Assembly (NCBI GenBank): GCA_017634555.1
Contig: JAGBNF010000011.1
Coordinates: forward strand, 104,153-168,152
Direction: 5' to 3'
Length of the DNA: 64,000 nt
DNA from: Eubacterium sp.
GTDB lineage: Bacteria > Bacillota > Clostridia > Lachnospirales > Lachnospiraceae
The notes beneath the pieces are model-generated. The model saw nothing but the letters and a program-made list of their open reading frames with translations, was not told the DNA's origin and ran no database searches. Numbering within the stretch: position 1 is the first letter of the stretch; each line of letters starts with the position of its first letter. The position numbers were made by a program, and so were the translations under genes. This document shows positions 61,223 to 64,000 of the stretch, piece after piece.

Positions 61223-63023
61223 AAAAGTAAAAGTACCTATTAAGAAAATGATCCGTAATGCTGTATTCATGATAAAATATGCAGCTCGTTATGATAGACC
61301 ATTGATTGTAAGAATAATAATACTCTTTGTATTATCTAAGGCCGGAATGGCAGCAAATGATACATTTATTCTAAGAATGATTATTAATGGACTAACAGGT
61401 AAAACACCATTTTCGGAGATTGTAGTAGTCCTCATCATATCGTTGGTTTTAGTAATATGTCTGGAGTGGATAAATCAGCTTATATATGAGTGGTCAAAGG
61501 CTAAACTTATTAAGTTGAGCGGAAAGATACAACGTGATCTTATTGAAAAAAACAGCAAGATGGATCTCATCTACTATGATGATCCAGATTACTTCGATAC
61601 ATATGTAATAGTTGCAAGTAATGCTGATACTATGACTGAGAAAACTGTTATGGCTGTTAGTAAAATACTGGGAGGTATAGTTGCGTTAACGGTTGCTTCA
61701 ATTCTTATTTTTAGTATAAATCCGATTCTTGCCCTATTCCCTATTGCAGGATTTATAATCAATCTTTTAACTAGATTCAAGATTGAAGCGCTTAATTATG
61801 CGTGGGAAGTTGAGAATAGAGGTGCACTCAGAAAAGCGGATTACTCAAAGAGAGTATTCTATCAGCCTGAATATGCCAAGGAATGTAAGCTCACAGATGT
61901 TAAAACACCGCTTAGATATCAGTTCGACGAGGCAATTGACGAAGCTGTTGCAGCAGGCAAGAAATATGCGCCTGCTATGACGTGGCTTTCGCTCTTAAAC
62001 TGGATATCGGTATTTTCAATCTTCTCATTCTTTGCGGTTCCGGCATATCTTGGATATCTGGCACTGGTTGTAAAATCAATAGCACTCGGAGAAGTTGCTT
62101 CTGCGAATAATGCATCGAATTATATACGTAGAAACCTTGATGAGATTAACTTTTGTTTGGTAGATCTTCAGCAGATAGGACAGTTTGCGGATAAATTCAG
62201 ATTATTGTTGGAATATAAACCGCTTATTGAAACTGCAAGAGGAATAACACCGGAGGCTGACCCTCAGATAATAAAGATTGAAAATGTAAGCTTTAGGTAT
62301 CCGAATGCCGAGAAGAATACACTGAATGATGTATCAATAGAGATAAATCCGGGCGAAAAGATTGCAATTGTAGGAGAAAACGGCGCTGGAAAAACAACAT
62401 TTGTTAAGCTTCTGATGCGTCTATATGATGTTACATCCGGAAGTATAAAATACGGTGATCATGATATCAGAGAGTACACGACCAAGGATTACAGAAAAAA
62501 GATCAGTGCGGTGTTTCAGGATTACAATGTTTATGCAGCCACACTTGCAGAAAACGTTTTGATGCACAAGGTTAATGATGATGAAAAGGAAATTGCTGTA
62601 AAAGCTCTGGAGAAAGCAGATTTTGGTAAGAAGTTGAGCATGCTTTCAGCAGGTGTTGACACAAATCTTACACGTGAGTTTTGTGATGATGGAGTTAATC
62701 TTTCAGGAGGTGAAAGCCAGAAGGTCGCGATCTCCAGAATATTTGCAAATCACGGAAACAGAACGGTTTCAATACTTGATGAACCGTCTTCAGCATTGGA
62801 TCCGGTATCTGAGTATAAGCTTAACAAGAATCTGATCGAGAACGCAAAGGATGATACGATAATCTTCATATCGCATAGATTATCAACTACCAGAATGGCT
62901 GACAGAATATACCTTTTTGAGAATGGTCTGATAAAGGAACAGGGAACTCATGATGAATTAATGAGTATCAACGGACGCTATAGAGAGATGTTTGACAGGC
63001 AGGCAAAGAATTACATTGTTTAG
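61215..63023 (+). CDS. ABC exporter, fused membrane and ATPase domains (second of three)
   Basis: The 602-residue protein repeats the plan: a membrane domain with IYYDDPDYFDTY in its first cytosolic loop, Walker A GENGAGKTT, signature LSGGESQK, Walker B VSILDEPSSALD and the switch histidine in ISHRLST. It starts inside the end of the first exporter gene, which suggests a heterodimer. A third exporter begins 14 bases after its stop. Confidence 0.93.
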   Translation: MDKKVKVPIKKMIRNAVFMIKYAARYDRPLIVRIIILFVLSKAGMAANDTFILRMIINGLTGKTPFSEIVVVLIISLVLVICLEWINQLIYEWSKAKLIKLSGKIQRDLIEKNSKMDLIYYDDPDYFDTYVIVASNADTMTEKTVMAVSKILGGIVALTVASILIFSINPILALFPIAGFIINLLTRFKIEALNYAWEVENRGALRKADYSKRVFYQPEYAKECKLTDVKTPLRYQFDEAIDEAVAAGKKYAPAMTWLSLLNWISVFSIFSFFAVPAYLGYLALVVKSIALGEVASANNASNYIRRNLDEINFCLVDLQQIGQFADKFRLLLEYKPLIETARGITPEADPQIIKIENVSFRYPNAEKNTLNDVSIEINPGEKIAIVGENGAGKTTFVKLLMRLYDVTSGSIKYGDHDIREYTTKDYRKKISAVFQDYNVYAATLAENVLMHKVNDDEKEIAVKALEKADFGKKLSMLSAGVDTNLTREFCDDGVNLSGGESQKVAISRIFANHGNRTVSILDEPSSALDPVSEYKLNKNLIENAKDDTIIFISHRLSTTRMADRIYLFENGLIKEQGTHDELMSINGRYREMFDRQAKNYIV

Positions 63024-63037
63024 GACAGGATGAAGAA

Positions 63038-64000
63038 ATGAAAAAAACAAAAAAGAAAATTTCAACCAAGACGGTGTGGTCAAACAATTGGTTTGGATTA
63101 AAGGAAGTTCATTCATTTTCGAAGAAGAGGATATATTTTTCATTTGCCAGACAATTAATTAATTACGGGCTCTGGGTGTTTTATAGTGCATATTTTGTAA
63201 AGTTGGTATTGGATAATATAGAGAGAGAACGACCAATAAAGGAAGTTGTTGTAACTATTTTGATTATTGGAGCAATCAGCTTGATACTAAACGGAATAGT
63301 ATTTTATTCTGAAAATGTTGTATTTCCATTGGAAAATATAAAAATCTACAAGGGGATATATAACAAAATATTCAGAAAATCAGAAAATGTAGAGCTGAAT
63401 TGTTATGATAATCCGGAATTCTATAACAAATATACGGTAGCGCTGGACAACATAGGGGATAAGCTGAGTGCAAACGTTGATAACGTAACTGAGATAATCG
63501 GTGGAATAGTGGGCGGTATTATCGCATTCAAGACGATGATAGAGATAGATCCTATCACAATTCTATTTCTTATTGCCCCACTGATTGGAAACTTTTACTT
63601 TGCACCCAAAATAAACGGTATTGCTTACAACAGGTATAAAGACGGAGTTCCTTATGACAGAAGGATTGAGTATGTGAATCGTGTTATGTATCTTGAGAAA
63701 TACTCTAAGGAGCTTAGACTATATAACATTTTTAACGTACTTAAGAACATGCTTAATGATGCATCAATTAAAAAGTCGAATATCTGGAAAAAGTATTTTA
63801 ATAAAGCGTTTATTTTTGGAGTACTGCAATATGTATTTTCTTATGTGATCATATTTGAGGGCGTGCTCTTATATGGATCTTACAGAGCACTTGCGTCCAA
63901 TCCGAGAACTATTACTTTTGCAGAAATGGCGGTACTTACAAGTGTTATGGTAATGGCTTCGTGGGTATGGGTAAGAATAATTAATGCATATAACAGAAGC
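63038..64000 (+). CDS. ABC exporter, third of three (cut by window end)
   Basis: An open frame of 321 codons runs from ATG 63038 to the end of the window without a stop. It starts MKKTKKKISTKTVWSNNWFG, continues with membrane helices, and carries CYDNPEFYNKYTVAL, the same cytosolic-loop motif as in the two exporters upstream. Only the membrane domain is visible; the ATPase part would lie beyond the window. GGACAGG stands before the start. It is probably a third half-transporter of the same locus. Confidence 0.88.
   Translation, partial: MKKTKKKISTKTVWSNNWFGLKEVHSFSKKRIYFSFARQLINYGLWVFYSAYFVKLVLDNIERERPIKEVVVTILIIGAISLILNGIVFYSENVVFPLENIKIYKGIYNKIFRKSENVELNCYDNPEFYNKYTVALDNIGDKLSANVDNVTEIIGGIVGGIIAFKTMIEIDPITILFLIAPLIGNFYFAPKINGIAYNRYKDGVPYDRRIEYVNRVMYLEKYSKELRLYNIFNVLKNMLNDASIKKSNIWKKYFNKAFIFGVLQYVFSYVIIFEGVLLYGSYRALASNPRTITFAEMAVLTSVMVMASWVWVRIINAYNRS

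Noticed and set aside
1-64000. CRISPR arrays, tRNA or rRNA genes, insertion sequences
   Set aside because: I saw no regularly spaced repeats, no cloverleaf with CCA-proximal signature, and no transposase motif on either strand by reading. A dedicated search could still find a diverged tRNA.

Overview
The window looks like chromosomal DNA of an anaerobic clostridial bacterium, most likely a Lachnospiraceae member (Butyrivibrio/Pseudobutyrivibrio-like). The reasons are moderate-to-low GC, AGGAGG-type ribosome binding sites with frequent GTG/TTG starts, [FeFe]-hydrogenase maturases (HydE, HydF and a TM1266-type regulator), a GH127 arabinofuranosidase, GGDEF proteins, and no respiratory genes. 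The genus is an inference. I see no tRNA, rRNA, CRISPR or insertion sequence.

Layout. 1-8.6 kb is an accessory zone of small regulators, acetyltransferases (two fused to other enzymes), an aminoglycoside-phosphotransferase-like kinase, an MBL hydrolase and several decayed genes. 8.7-10.6 kb holds a LacI-like sensor fused to GGDEF. 10.7-16.8 kb is an operon with an AroB-like cyclase, a LytTR response regulator, a soluble histidine kinase and a two-ATPase/two-permease ABC transporter. 16.9-20.4 kb encodes a tandem alpha/beta hydrolase and the GH127 enzyme. 20.4-28.0 kb holds the TM1266-like regulator, an XRE regulator, an ABC transporter with a NarL-type two-component system (arranged like Bacillus LnrLMN-JK), and HydF. 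On the minus strand, 28.1-33.8 kb is a dlt-like five-gene operon (MBOAT, SGNH, adenylation enzyme, PLP decarboxylase, carrier protein).

The most unusual region is 33.9-49.5 kb. HydE, a membrane protein and a NifH-like protein are followed by a structured RNA leader with a secreted repeat protein. Then come two nitrogenase-like D/K pairs flanking a second NifH-like gene, and these run straight into hypF, hypC, a DHFR gene, hypD and hypE. There is no hypA, hypB, NiFe-hydrogenase subunit, nifB or FeMo-cofactor ligand pattern in view. My reading is that this is a candidate undescribed nitrogenase-like enzyme system that may use the Fe(CN)2CO chemistry of HypCDEF.

49.6-54.4 kb encodes two lipoproteins (a nucleoside hydrolase and a PHB-depolymerase-like esterase), a BlaI/BlaR-type regulatory pair with visible operators, and a UBA/DUF4342-like protein. 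54.5-55.9 kb (minus) is trpB2 with a hairpin leader. From about 56 kb the DNA is visibly more AT-rich. It carries a membrane glycosyltransferase, a chimeric kinase-lobe/peptidase-like protein preceded by a ten-A tract, and three tandem ABC exporters, the last cut by the window end. This looks like an acquired export or biosynthesis locus.

A recurring regulatory design is visible: sigma-A-like promoters whose -10 box and start site lie inside the 5' arm of a terminator-like hairpin (10.65, 16.86 and 21.72 kb).
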